64,000 nucleotides of DNA, from contig NZ_CAJYPS010000012.1 of NCBI RefSeq assembly GCF_913777145.1, forward strand, positions 1 through 64,000. The letters run 5' to 3'. The position numbers were made by a program, and so were the translations under genes. The stretch is from an uncultured Roseateles sp. (GTDB lineage: Bacteria > Pseudomonadota > Gammaproteobacteria > Burkholderiales > Burkholderiaceae_C). The stretch's first letter is position 1. Every line of letters begins with the position of its first letter. The notes under the pieces are model-generated. The model searched no databases and was not told where the DNA came from. It saw nothing but the letters and a program-made list of their open reading frames with translations. Below are positions 17,045 to 25,374 of the stretch, one piece after another.

Positions 17045-17473
17045 ATGCGCGCCTCGCTGCTCGCCCCCTGGCTGCTGGCCGCCGCCCTGAGCGGCGCACT
17101 GTCGCCCGCACGTGCCGACACCCCCAATCCGCTGAGCGTCCATGTGCTGGACCTGCAGACCGGCCAACCCAGCCCCGGCATCCGGGTGGAGCTGGAACGG
17201 CGCAGCCCCGAAGGCGCCTGGCAGCCGCTAGGCAGCGGCATCACCGATGAACAGGGACGCATCCGGGCACTGGTGCCGGCGGCCGAACTGGGCCATTGGA
17301 AGGCTGGCGTCTACCGCGTGGTCTTCCGCACCGGCGAGTTCTACGACAAGCAGAACCAGCCCAGCTTCTTCCCCGAGATCCCGGTGGTGTTCCGGGTCGA
17401 CAGCGCCACCCAGCACTACCACGTGCCACTGCTGCTCAGCCCCTTCGGCTTCTCCACCTACCGGGGCAACTGA
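17045..17473 (+). CDS. uraH: Periplasmic 5-hydroxyisourate hydrolase
   Basis: This transthyretin-like enzyme hydrolyses 5-hydroxyisourate in urate breakdown. The 142-residue precursor has a signal peptide ending SPARA, so it acts in the periplasm. Family blocks are LSVHVLDLQTGQPSPGI with the active His, the Arg in QGRIRAL, and HYHVPLLLSPFGFSTYRG at the end. The last residue is Asn, where the family tetrapeptide is YRGS. A longer frame from 16832 is rejected because the signal peptide begins at 17045, behind GGAG. The gene runs convergently into a LysR gene and overlaps it by 16 bp. No other urate gene is in the window. Confidence 0.9.
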   Translation: MRASLLAPWLLAAALSGALSPARADTPNPLSVHVLDLQTGQPSPGIRVELERRSPEGAWQPLGSGITDEQGRIRALVPAAELGHWKAGVYRVVFRTGEFYDKQNQPSFFPEIPVVFRVDSATQHYHVPLLLSPFGFSTYRGN

Positions 17474-18414
17474 AGCCCCGAGGTGGACAGGCCGGTCTCA
17501 GGCGCCAAGGACGCCTGATCCGGCAACGCCGGCGCATGGGCCAGCAACTGCTCCAGCCGCTCCATGCGATGGCGGTGCAGCGTGGTGATCGCGTAGAAGC
17601 TCTCGCGCAGCCGATCGGAGCGCGCGACCGTGACCAGCACACCGTGGCGCAGCTCGTCCTGCACCACCACCTCGGGCAGCACGGTCAGCCAGCCGCTGTC
17701 GCGCGCCACCAGGCGCAGCATGGCCATGTCGTCCACTTCGGCCCGCAGCCGCGGCGTCACGCCAGCGGCCACACAAAGCGCATCGAAGGCACCGCGCAGC
17801 GCATGTCGGGGCCCGGGCAGCGCCAGCTCCAGCCCGCCCAGGTCCTCGGGCATGCGCAGGCTGCGCCCGCCCCATGTCACGGCCGGCCCGACCAGCGAGA
17901 TCGCCTGGCTGCCCAGGAAGCGGCAGTGCAGCGGACGGTCCGGGCTGGCGGGCACGGCCTCGTTGGCCAGCACCACGTCGAGCTGATGCTCCAGCAGGCG
18001 ACGCAGCAGCTCGTCCAGGCTGCCGGACTCCAGTGACAGCGTCACCGTCGGCTCGGCCAGCAAGGGGCGTATCCAGTTCTCCAGGTAGTTGCGCGACAGC
18101 GTCGCGACGCTGCCCACGCGCAGCCGGGTCAGCCCCTCGCCATGGCCCTCCAGCCGGCCCAGCAGCTCCCGCCCCAGGCCGAAGATGTTCTCCGCATAGG
18201 ACAGCACCAGCTGGCCGGCGTCGGTCAGCAGCAGGCGGCGCCCGCTGCGCTCGAACAGCGCCTCGCCCAGGCGCTCCTCCAGCTGCCGGATCTGGCTGGA
18301 CAGCGCGGACTGCGACACATGCAGCTCGCCCGCCGCCTGCGTCAGATGCCCGGTCTTGGCCACGCGCCAGAAGTAGAACAGGTGGTGGAAATTGAGCTGC
18401 TCGACCTGAATCAT
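17458..18414 (-). CDS. LysR-family regulator divergent from dabBA (NhaR-like)
   Basis: The 318-residue regulator has a LysR helix-turn-helix at residues 5-64 (LNFHHLFYFWRVAKTGHLTQAA, then VSQSALSSQIRQLEERLG) and a C-terminal effector domain. The opening NFHHLFYFWRVAKTGH resembles NhaR. It is transcribed away from dabB. An inverted repeat of LysR type lies between them and touches its start codon, which suggests autoregulation and control of the carbon-uptake genes. LysR regulators often accompany DAB genes. The effector is unknown; bicarbonate status or sodium are guesses by analogy. Confidence 0.9.
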   Translation of the reverse strand: MIQVEQLNFHHLFYFWRVAKTGHLTQAAGELHVSQSALSSQIRQLEERLGEALFERSGRRLLLTDAGQLVLSYAENIFGLGRELLGRLEGHGEGLTRLRVGSVATLSRNYLENWIRPLLAEPTVTLSLESGSLDELLRRLLEHQLDVVLANEAVPASPDRPLHCRFLGSQAISLVGPAVTWGGRSLRMPEDLGGLELALPGPRHALRGAFDALCVAAGVTPRLRAEVDDMAMLRLVARDSGWLTVLPEVVVQDELRHGVLVTVARSDRLRESFYAITTLHRHRMERLEQLLAHAPALPDQASLAPETGLSTSGLQLPR

Positions 18415-18459
18415 TCTGTTTTTATGAAAATTCAGTTCTGATCATTGAATTTTACAGAA
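18414..18459 (+). promoter_or_regulatory. LysR-type operator between lysR and dabB
   Basis: AAAATTCA (18427-18434) and TGAATTTT (18446-18453) form a perfect 8-bp inverted repeat around an 11-base spacer, the T-N11-A pattern of LysR boxes. A second, outer pair, TTCTGT (18414-18419) and ACAGAA (18454-18459), flanks it asymmetrically. The block is AT-rich in otherwise GC-rich DNA. It begins at the last base of the LysR start codon and ends about 50 bp before the dabB start. Confidence 0.8.
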
Positions 18460-18507
18460 CGAGCCCCGGACTGCACCATGGTGCGGTCTGTGATTCGGAG
18501 TGATTTG

Positions 18508-20043
18508 ATGATGTCGACAAGCCTGCCACTGGCGACGCTGCCCCTGCTGCCCGCGGCGCTGATGCTGGCAACCCCGGCCCTGGCCCGGCTCAGCACCGGC
18601 GCGCGGCTGTGGCGCAGCTTGCAGCTCATTGCCGGCCTGGCGCTGCTGGCCGCGCTGCTGAGCCTGGGCCTGCAGCTCACACGACCGGGCGAAACGCTGC
18701 CCGCCCCGCTGCCGGGCCTGGCCGCCAGCCTGACCGCCGCCTGGGTGGCGGTGCTGGTGCAGGGCCTGGGCCTGGTGATCGGCGTGTTCTCCTCCCGCTA
18801 CCTGGAGGGCGAGCCAGGCCAGCCGCGCTATGTGGCGGCGCTGGGCGGCGTGCTGGCCAGCGTGCACCTGCTGCTGCTGGCCGACCACTGGCTGGTGCTG
18901 ATCGCCGCCTGGGCCGCCGTGGGCCTGGTGCTGCAGCGCCTGCTGTGCTTCTACGCGGACCGCCCGTTCGCGCTGCTGGCCGCGCACAAGAAGCGTCTGG
19001 CCGACCGCCTCGCGGACGCGCTGCTGATCGCAGCCGCCGGCCTGGCCTGGCACGAACTGGGCACAGGCTCGCTGAGCGAGCTGCGCCAGCAGCTGCAGGC
19101 CGGGCCGGCCGCGCTGGCGCTGCAGGCCAGCGCCGTCTGCCTGGTGCTGGCGGTGATGCTGCGCACCGCGCTGCTGCCGGTGCATGGCTGGCTGATCCAG
19201 GTGATGGAGGCGCCCACCCCGGTGTCGGCGCTGCTGCACGCGGGCGTGGTCAACCTGGGCGGCGTGGTGCTCATCCGCCTCGCGCCGCTGCTGGAGGCCG
19301 CGCCGCTGGCCCGCTGGCTGCTGGTGGGCGCCGGCCTCGCCACCGCCGTGCTGGCCGGCCTGGCGATGCTGACCCGGGTCAGCATCAAGCTGAGGCTGGC
19401 CTGGTCCACGGTGGCGCAGATGGGCTTCATGCTGCTGGAATGCGGCCTGGGGCTGTACACGCTGGCCCTGCTGCACCTGCTCGGGCACTCGCTGTACAAG
19501 GCGCACAGCTTCCTGGCCGCGTCCGGCGCGGTGGACGACACCCGCTCGCGGCTGCTGCGCGGCCCCGTTCCCATGGCCAGCACCGCCAGCCTGATAGGCG
19601 CGCCACTGGCGGCCGGCGTGCTGCTGGGCGTGCTGTTGACTGCCGCCGTCCAAGGACTGGCGCTGAGCGCCTGGCCAGCCTGGTGGACCGCGCTGCTGGC
19701 GCTGGCCTGGGCGCCGCTGCTGTGGCAGCGCACCACAGACACTACCGGCAGCTGGCAGGCCGCCTGCAGCGGCGCCGCGATGGTGCTAGCGCTGGGCGCT
19801 GCCGCGCTGCTGGGTCACCAGCTGCCGCTGGGCGTGCAGGACAGCCCCGACCACGCCGCCGGCCTGGTGGCGCTGGGCGGCATGACCCTGCTCTATGCGG
19901 CCATGGCCCTGATCCAGCGCCAGCACCCGGCGCTCGCCAGCTGGCGCCGCCGCAGCTACGCGGGCTTCTACGCCGATGAGCTGGTCACGCGCGCCGCGCT
20001 GCGCCTGTGGCCCACCCGTTGGACGCCGTCCAGCGCGACCTGA
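18508..20043 (+). CDS. dabB: DabB: proton-conducting subunit of inorganic carbon transporter
   Basis: This is a polytopic NuoL/MrpA-like membrane protein that pairs with DabA to drive bicarbonate accumulation with cation flow. About 12-14 hydrophobic helices run along the sequence. Conserved proton-path residues appear in WLIQVMEAPTPVSALLHAGVVNLGG and in the Lys/His segments LLGHSLYKAHSFLAASG. From ATG 18508 (GGAG seven bases upstream) it has 511 residues. An in-frame TTG at 18445 would lie inside the regulatory repeat and is rejected. The dabA gene starts 20 bp downstream. The absence of nuo genes nearby and the DUF2309 partner separate it from complex I. Confidence 0.9.
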   Translation: MMSTSLPLATLPLLPAALMLATPALARLSTGARLWRSLQLIAGLALLAALLSLGLQLTRPGETLPAPLPGLAASLTAAWVAVLVQGLGLVIGVFSSRYLEGEPGQPRYVAALGGVLASVHLLLLADHWLVLIAAWAAVGLVLQRLLCFYADRPFALLAAHKKRLADRLADALLIAAAGLAWHELGTGSLSELRQQLQAGPAALALQASAVCLVLAVMLRTALLPVHGWLIQVMEAPTPVSALLHAGVVNLGGVVLIRLAPLLEAAPLARWLLVGAGLATAVLAGLAMLTRVSIKLRLAWSTVAQMGFMLLECGLGLYTLALLHLLGHSLYKAHSFLAASGAVDDTRSRLLRGPVPMASTASLIGAPLAAGVLLGVLLTAAVQGLALSAWPAWWTALLALAWAPLLWQRTTDTTGSWQAACSGAAMVLALGAAALLGHQLPLGVQDSPDHAAGLVALGGMTLLYAAMALIQRQHPALASWRRRSYAGFYADELVTRAALRLWPTRWTPSSAT

Positions 20044-20063
20044 TTGACTTCGAAACCCCTGCC

Positions 20064-22622
20064 ATGGACATCGCCACCGCCCCCTCGCCGCAAACCCGCC
20101 CGGCCGCACGGTCGACCCGGCCGGCGCCGGCCGCCGACCCCGACTTCCACCGCCGCGTCGATGCCGCCTGCGCCCAGGCCTGCGCGACCATTGCGCCGGC
20201 CTGGCCGCTGGACCGCGCCATCGCGGTCAACCCGCACTGGGCGCGCATCAGCCGCAGCGTGCGCGAGGTCGCGGCGCGCCTGGCGGTGCTGGGCGACCTG
20301 CGCGTCTTCCCGCCCCGCGACCGGCTGCGCCAGGCCTGGGCCTCGGGCCGCATCTGCGCGGCCGACCTCGACGCGGCGCTGGCCCAATCGCCGGCCGCAC
20401 AGGCGGCTGGCCTGGAGGCCGCCCAGGCCATCGCCGCGCTGGCCGAGCCTGCCCGGTTGCCCCGCCTGCCGCTGCTGATCGACGTGCTGGACGATGACGC
20501 CCAGGGGCGGCATCGCCTGCCCTGGCGCCAGGCCATCACGCATCAGGTCAGCCAGGTCTGCGCGGCCTACTTCGACGCCCATCAGGCCGACTGGCAACCC
20601 GAGCGCTCGCAGGGCCTCTATGCCTTCTGGCGCGACACGCTGACCCACGACCACGGCATAGGCCTGCTGATGGGCCTGCCGGACATCGCGCGCAGCCTGT
20701 CGGCCCTGCCCGCGACCCGAGAGGAGGCGGAAGGCTGGGTGATGCAGCGCCTGGGCCTGCCCGAGGAGGCCTGGAGCGCCTACCTGGAGGCGGTGCTGCT
20801 GACGGTGAACGGCTGGGCCTCCTGGTGTGCCTATATGGGCTGGGAGGCCGGGCTGCAAGGCCGCACCGACCCGCACCTGCGCGAGCTGCTGGCGATACGC
20901 CTGGCCTGGGGAGCGCTGCTGCTGGACTGCCGTGACGACCAGGACGCCCAACGCGCCTTCGCCACGCTGCAGGTCGAGTGGGAGCACGCGCCGGCACTGC
21001 TGCAGCAGGCCGAGGCGGCGCTGCTGGTGGACGAGGTCTGGCAGGCCGCCTTTGAGCACGGCTACCAGCGCGACCTGGCCCGGCGGCTGGACGCGGTGGC
21101 GCCCGCGCTGCCCGATCAACCGCCGGCCGAGGTGCAGGCCGTTTTCTGCATCGATGTGCGCAGCGAGCCGCTGCGGCGCGCGCTGGAGTCGGCCTGGCCT
21201 GCGCTGCACACACGAGGCTTCGCCGGATTCTTCGGCCTGCCCCTGGCCTACACGCCGCTGGCCACCCAGGCACGCCGGCCCCAGTTGCCCGGCTTGCTGG
21301 CGCCCACGCTGGAGGTGACCGAGCAGTTGATGCCGGCTGCGCACGCCGGCGGCTTGAGCGGCGAGCAAGACCCGCCCCTGCAGCGAGCGGCCGAGCGCCA
21401 GCGCCTGCACCGCTTCGCGCAGTTGGACCGCTGGGGCGAAGGCAGCCGCTGGCCAGGCGCGGCCTTCTCCTCGGTCGAGGCGGTGGGCGGCGGCTATCTG
21501 GGGCGGCTCACGCGCTGGCTGCGCCCCCCGGCCGCGCCGCGTCGCGCCGCCGAGGGCGAGGGCCTGGCGCCGCGCTACCGGGCGCTGTGCCGCCCGGCGC
21601 TGGCCGGCCTGGGTCTGGACGACAAGCTGGACCTGGCCGCCCGCGTGCTGCACGCCATGGGCCTGGACCGCGGCATGGCCCGCTGGGTGCTGCTGGTGGG
21701 CCATGGCAGCCAAAGCGCCAACAACGCACAGGCGTCGGCGCTGGACTGCGGCGCCTGCTGCGGCCAGAGCGGCGAGGTGAATGCGCGTGTGCTGGCCCGG
21801 CTGCTGAACGAGCCCGAGGTGCAGCGGGGGCTGCGCGAGCGGGGCCTGGCGCTGCCGGCCGAGGTGGTGTTCGTCGCCGCGCTGCACAACACCACCACCG
21901 ACGAGATCGAAGGCCTGGATCTCGACCTGCTGACACCCACGCAGCGCAAGCACTGGCAACGGCTGGAGCAGGTGTTCAGCCAAGCGGGCGACCAGGTGCG
22001 CCGCGAGCGCGCCGCCAAGCTGGGGCTGGACCCGCGCGCCTCGCACAACGCGCTGCTGACCCAGCTGCGTCGGCGCGCCAACGACGGCGCCCAGACCCGC
22101 CCCGAGTGGGGCCTGGCCGGCAATGCGGCCTTCGTGATCGCGCCACGCGCGCGCAGCCGCGGCGCGATGCTGGACGGCCGCGTGTTCCTGCACGACTACG
22201 ACGCCGCCCAGGACCCCGATGGCAGCGTGCTGGAACTGCTGATGACCGCGCCCATGCTGGTGACCCACTGGATCAACTGGCAGTACCACGCCTCCACCTG
22301 CGATCCGCAGCGCCTGGGCAGCGGCAACAAGCTGCTGCACAACGTGGTGGGCGGGCGCATCGGCGTGTTCGAGGGCAATGGCGGCGATCTGCGCATAGGC
22401 CTGGCCCGCCAGTCCCTGCACGACGGCGAAGGCTGGCGCCATGAGCCGCTGCGCCTCACCGTGCTGATCGCCGCACCGGCCGACGCGATCACGCGGGCGA
22501 TCTCACGGCACCAGGTGCTGCGGCAGCTGCTGGACAACGGCTGGCTGCACCTGTGGCGCTTCGACGAGACCGGCGGCTACCAGCGCTATGCAGGCGGCCG
22601 GTGGCCGAGCGTCGGGCGCTGA
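20064..22622 (+). CDS. dabA: DabA: carbonic-anhydrase-like subunit of inorganic carbon transporter
   Basis: The 852-residue DUF2309 protein forms the zinc-binding, carbonic-anhydrase-like half of the DAB system, converting CO2 to trapped bicarbonate in the cytoplasm. The four proposed active-site residues are present. C362 and D364 lie in VFCIDVRSE, H547 in VGHGS and C562 in LDCGACCG. The spacings (2 and 15) are the same as those I recall for the Halothiobacillus protein. ATG 20064 is preferred, 20 bp after dabB. A GTG at 20007 would overlap dabB. The pair is complete, yet no Rubisco or carboxysome gene is in the window, so it may serve anaplerotic carboxylation as in other heterotrophs. Confidence 0.93.
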   Translation: MDIATAPSPQTRPAARSTRPAPAADPDFHRRVDAACAQACATIAPAWPLDRAIAVNPHWARISRSVREVAARLAVLGDLRVFPPRDRLRQAWASGRICAADLDAALAQSPAAQAAGLEAAQAIAALAEPARLPRLPLLIDVLDDDAQGRHRLPWRQAITHQVSQVCAAYFDAHQADWQPERSQGLYAFWRDTLTHDHGIGLLMGLPDIARSLSALPATREEAEGWVMQRLGLPEEAWSAYLEAVLLTVNGWASWCAYMGWEAGLQGRTDPHLRELLAIRLAWGALLLDCRDDQDAQRAFATLQVEWEHAPALLQQAEAALLVDEVWQAAFEHGYQRDLARRLDAVAPALPDQPPAEVQAVFCIDVRSEPLRRALESAWPALHTRGFAGFFGLPLAYTPLATQARRPQLPGLLAPTLEVTEQLMPAAHAGGLSGEQDPPLQRAAERQRLHRFAQLDRWGEGSRWPGAAFSSVEAVGGGYLGRLTRWLRPPAAPRRAAEGEGLAPRYRALCRPALAGLGLDDKLDLAARVLHAMGLDRGMARWVLLVGHGSQSANNAQASALDCGACCGQSGEVNARVLARLLNEPEVQRGLRERGLALPAEVVFVAALHNTTTDEIEGLDLDLLTPTQRKHWQRLEQVFSQAGDQVRRERAAKLGLDPRASHNALLTQLRRRANDGAQTRPEWGLAGNAAFVIAPRARSRGAMLDGRVFLHDYDAAQDPDGSVLELLMTAPMLVTHWINWQYHASTCDPQRLGSGNKLLHNVVGGRIGVFEGNGGDLRIGLARQSLHDGEGWRHEPLRLTVLIAAPADAITRAISRHQVLRQLLDNGWLHLWRFDETGGYQRYAGGRWPSVGR

Positions 22623-22693
22623 AGCCTGGGGGCCGCGAGTCGGCCCTCGTGCCAGGGCTGAATGCACGCAGATGACGATCTGCGACAGGCAAC

Positions 22694-22718
22694 AAAAAAC
22701 CCGGCGCGAGGCCGGGTT
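22694..22718 (-). terminator. Rho-independent terminator of the tRNA-Val unit
   Basis: On the minus strand, AACCCGGC-CTCGC-GCCGGGTT is followed by a run of T. It lies eight bases after the CCA end of the last tRNA, so it closes the tandem tRNA transcript. Confidence 0.85.
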
Positions 22719-22725
22719 CTTGTTC

Positions 22726-22800
22726 TGGTGGGCGGTGCAGGGTTCGAACCTGCGACCCCTGCCGTGTGAAGGCAGTGCTCTACCGCTGAGCTAACCGCCC
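22726..22800 (-). tRNA. tRNA-Val(CAC), copy 2
   Basis: The 75-base gene, with encoded CCA, folds as a standard cloverleaf. The acceptor stem GGGCGGT pairs with ACCGCCC. The D arm is AGCTCAGCGGTAGAGC. The anticodon stem CTGCC/GGCAG has loop TTCACAC (anticodon CAC, reading GUG). The T arm contains GGTTCGAACC. It is identical to the upstream copy and 34 bp from it. Confidence 0.95.
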
Positions 22801-22834
22801 GGCATTTGTTTTTCGTTCAAGGCACCAGCAAAAC

Positions 22835-22909
22835 TGGTGGGCGGTGCAGGGTTCGAACCTGCGACCCCTGCCGTGTGAAGGCAGTGCTCTACCGCTGAGC
22901 TAACCGCCC
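22835..22909 (-). tRNA. tRNA-Val(CAC), copy 1
   Basis: Identical to the copy at 22726-22800 over all 75 bases, including CCA and the CAC anticodon. It is the first of the two in the minus-strand transcript and lies 50 bp after the dnaQ stop. In a genome this rich in GTG codons a doubled gene for this tRNA makes sense. Confidence 0.95.
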
Positions 22910-22959
22910 TTGAACGTCAGACATCGCGCAAAACGCTTTGTCATCCGGGAAGCCCACGA

Positions 22960-23691
22960 TTATGCCATGTTTTCAGCGGCCGGGAAGAAACTTCTCCACT
23001 TGCTGACGCCGCCGGCCGCCTTGTCCAGGTCCTTCAGCATCCTGGCGTGCGCCTGGACCTCGTCCTCGCTCGCGGTCAGCACCGGCAGCTGGAACTGGCT
23101 GAGGTCTACCGACTCCACCGAGCCGCCCATGTCCTGCGGGCCGGACTCGGCGTGCTCGTCCATCAGCAGCGCGTCCTGGCCGCGCGTCATGTTGATGTAG
23201 ACGTCGGCCAGCAGCTTGGCGTCCAGCAGCGCGCCGTGCAGCACACGGCTGGAGTTGTCCACCTCCAGGCGGCGGCACAGCGCGTCCAGCGAGTTGGCCT
23301 TGCCGGGGAACATCTCGCGCGCCATCAGCAGCGTGTCGCGCACGCTGTCCACATGGTCGGTGATCGCACCCAGCTTGAGGCGCTTGAGCTCGGCATTCAC
23401 AAAGCCCACGTCGAAGGCCGCGTTGTGGATCACCAGTTCCGCGCCGCGCAGGAAGTCCAGCAGTTGCTGGGCGATCTCGGCGAACTTGGGCTTGTCCGAC
23501 AGAAAGGCCTCGGTCAGGCCGTGCACCCGCAGCGCATCCTCATGGCTGGCGCGCTCGGGGTTGATATAGAGGTGCAGGTTGTTGCCGGTCAGTTGCCGGT
23601 TCACCATCTCCACGCAACCGATCTCGATGATGCGGTCGCCCTTGTCGGCCTCCAGGCCGGTGGTTTCGGTGTCGAAGAAGATCTGGCGCAT
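22960..23691 (-). CDS. dnaQ: DNA polymerase III epsilon (proofreading) subunit
   Basis: This 3'-5' exonuclease proofreads replication within the polymerase III core. The 243-residue protein has the DEDDh motifs: FDTETTG (D7, E9), VIHNAAFDVGFV, and HGALLDAKLLADVY with the catalytic His and Asp. A C-terminal tail of about 60 residues, which contacts the alpha subunit, is rich in Asp/Glu/Ser and ends KWRSFFPAAENMA. ATG 23691 begins five bases after the lgt stop, so the two are probably read as one unit. The longer frame up to 23925 is out of family. Confidence 0.95.
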   Translation of the reverse strand: MRQIFFDTETTGLEADKGDRIIEIGCVEMVNRQLTGNNLHLYINPERASHEDALRVHGLTEAFLSDKPKFAEIAQQLLDFLRGAELVIHNAAFDVGFVNAELKRLKLGAITDHVDSVRDTLLMAREMFPGKANSLDALCRRLEVDNSSRVLHGALLDAKLLADVYINMTRGQDALLMDEHAESGPQDMGGSVESVDLSQFQLPVLTASEDEVQAHARMLKDLDKAAGGVSKWRSFFPAAENMA

Positions 23692-23696
23692 GGCGT

Positions 23697-24506
23697 TCAG
23701 GCGACGGGGCGCAGGTTGAGCCTGGTGGCCCAGGCAAACATCAGCAGGCCGCCGAGGATCATGGGCAGGCTCAGCCACTGACCCTGGCTGAGGTTGAAGG
23801 CGCGCAGGCCGAGGAAGTCGTCCGGCTGGCGGAAGTATTCGGTGACGAAGCGTGCCAGCCCATAGCCGATCAGGAACAGGCCCGAGATCTGGCCGGTGGC
23901 GCGCGGCTTGCGGCCGAACAGCCACAGCAGCAGGAACAGCAACACGCCCTCGCCCAGCAACTGGTAGATCTGCGACGGATGACGCGGAATGCCATCACCG
24001 CTCTGCGGGAACAACATGGCCCAGGGCAGATCGGCTGGCGCGGGGCGGCCCCACAGCTCGCCGTTGATGAAGTTGCCCAGGCGGCCGGCGGCCAGGCCTG
24101 GCGGCACGCAGGGCGCGATCAGGTCGGCAATCTCGAAGAAGCCGCGCTTGCGCACCCAGGCGAACACCGCCATCGCGGTGATCACGCCCAGCAGACCGCC
24201 ATGGAAGGACATGCCGCCCTTCCAGACCGCGAAGATCTCCGCGAGGTGATCGACGTAGTAGTCGGGCTTGTAGAACAGCACATAGCCCAGCCGCCCGCCC
24301 AGCACCACGCCCAGCACGCCGTAGAACAGCACATCGTCCACGTCACGCTCGGTCCAGCCCACGGCCGCATGCTGGGGCATGCGGGCCCGACGCTTGGCCA
24401 GCCACAGGAAGGCGACAAACGCCAGCAGGTACATGAGGCCGTACCAGTGCACGGCCAGCGGGCCGACCTGGAGGGCGATGGGATCGAACTGCGGATGAAC
24501 CAGCAT
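23697..24506 (-). CDS. lgt: Prolipoprotein diacylglyceryl transferase
   Basis: This inner-membrane enzyme adds diacylglycerol to the lipobox Cys of prolipoproteins, for instance the efflux adaptor and channel lipoproteins here. The 269-residue protein has seven predicted helices, the YGLMYLLAF start, SFHGGLLG with the essential His, and the signature [14 protein letters not shown] with its catalytic Arg. The length is normal. dnaQ begins five bases after its stop. Upstream, 93 bp away on the same strand, is the small Trp-rich protein gene. Confidence 0.97.
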   Translation of the reverse strand: MLVHPQFDPIALQVGPLAVHWYGLMYLLAFVAFLWLAKRRARMPQHAAVGWTERDVDDVLFYGVLGVVLGGRLGYVLFYKPDYYVDHLAEIFAVWKGGMSFHGGLLGVITAMAVFAWVRKRGFFEIADLIAPCVPPGLAAGRLGNFINGELWGRPAPADLPWAMLFPQSGDGIPRHPSQIYQLLGEGVLLFLLLWLFGRKPRATGQISGLFLIGYGLARFVTEYFRQPDDFLGLRAFNLSQGQWLSLPMILGGLLMFAWATRLNLRPVA

Positions 24507-24599
24507 GGCTCCGAAGGGAAACGACAGCGGCGCGCATCATAGCCAGCGCCCCTGTCTGACTGCCGTCACCGCTTGCGCGGGCGACGCATGTGCAGGGTC

Positions 24600-24860
24600 T
24601 CAGCGGCGGCGCCCCTTGCCGCCACTGCCCTTGCCCAGCGCCTCCATCGCGCGCTCGCGGCGTGCGGCCTTCTTGTCGTCGATGGCACGCATGGCCAGCT
24701 TCTGCGTGCGGCCGCTGGCGTCCGACCAGGCCCACCACAGCACGGCCAGCCCGAAGGGTGCGAGCACGATGGTCCAGGCCAGCCAGTCCGAATCAGAAAA
24801 CTTCACCCATCCGCCTAGACGCAGCGCAAGGAACAACACACCGACCAACACAAAAACCAT
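24600..24860 (-). CDS. Small Trp-rich protein (TIGR04438 family)
   Basis: The 86-residue protein has an N-terminal helix ([17 protein letters not shown]) and a second with clustered Trp ([22 protein letters not shown]). A short charged cytoplasmic tail ([14 protein letters not shown]) follows, ending in a basic [11 protein letters not shown]. This matches the small Trp-rich family that I know mainly from Burkholderiales. The function is unknown. It is divergent from the cytochrome c gene with 59 bp between. Confidence 0.85.
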   Translation of the reverse strand: MVFVLVGVLFLALRLGGWVKFSDSDWLAWTIVLAPFGLAVLWWAWSDASGRTQKLAMRAIDDKKAARRERAMEALGKGSGGKGRRR

Positions 24861-24919
24861 CCGGGCTCTCCTTGGGGTATCTTTACGGGCACTTTAGTCC
24901 ACCGCTCCGAAAGGTCCGC

Positions 24920-25216
24920 ATGAAAGTACTCGTTCTCGGTCTGGCGCTGATTGCCCCCGCCGCCTTCGCCAATCAGGAACTGGCGCAGAAGAAGAACTGC
25001 ATGGCCTGCCATGCGCTCGACAAGAAGCTGGTCGGCCCGGCCTACAAGGACGTGGCAGCCAAGTACGCCAAGGACAAGGACGCCTACAAGAAGCTCGCCG
25101 AGAAGATCGTCAAGGGCGGCTCCGGCGTCTGGGGCCCCGTGCCCATGCCCCCCAACACCCAGGTGAGCCCGGCCGAGGCCGAGACCCTGGCCAAGTGGGT
25201 GCTGACGGTCAAGTAA
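24920..25216 (+). CDS. Periplasmic cytochrome c, class I (c551 type)
   Basis: The 98-residue precursor has a signal peptide (cleavage about AFA-NQEL) and a single heme site, [20 protein letters not shown] and the distal Met in GPVPMPPN follow, with [14 protein letters not shown] as the C-terminal helix. The mature protein of about 80 residues suits a small electron carrier between quinol oxidases and terminal reductases. ATG 24920 is chosen because the upstream part of the open frame is Arg/Pro-rich noise. A strong terminator follows 20 bp after the stop, so it is monocistronic. Confidence 0.93.
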   Translation: MKVLVLGLALIAPAAFANQELAQKKNCMACHALDKKLVGPAYKDVAAKYAKDKDAYKKLAEKIVKGGSGVWGPVPMPPNTQVSPAEAETLAKWVLTVK

Positions 25217-25236
25217 GCCCTGCCGGCTCATGCATG

Positions 25237-25262
25237 AAAACAGGCCCTGCGGGGCCTGTTTT
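25237..25262 (+). terminator. Rho-independent terminator after cytochrome c
   Basis: AAAACAGGCCC and GGGCCTGTTTT pair around a 4-base loop, giving an 11-bp stem whose 3' arm ends in TTTT. The symmetric A/T flanks mean it could work in both directions. Confidence 0.85.
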
Positions 25263-25374
25263 CATTCCCCCCTAGAACGTCAAGCCCCTGCCATCGCAGG
25301 GTCACCGGCACGTCACCGTGGCTGCCAAGAATCGCGCCCCGCAGGCTGTTCTGCGCACGCGATCGCTACAGACC

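Noticed and set aside
18445-18510. TTG start extending DabB by 21 residues
   Set aside because: It would start inside the LysR-type operator. ATG 18508 has GGAG at the right distance.
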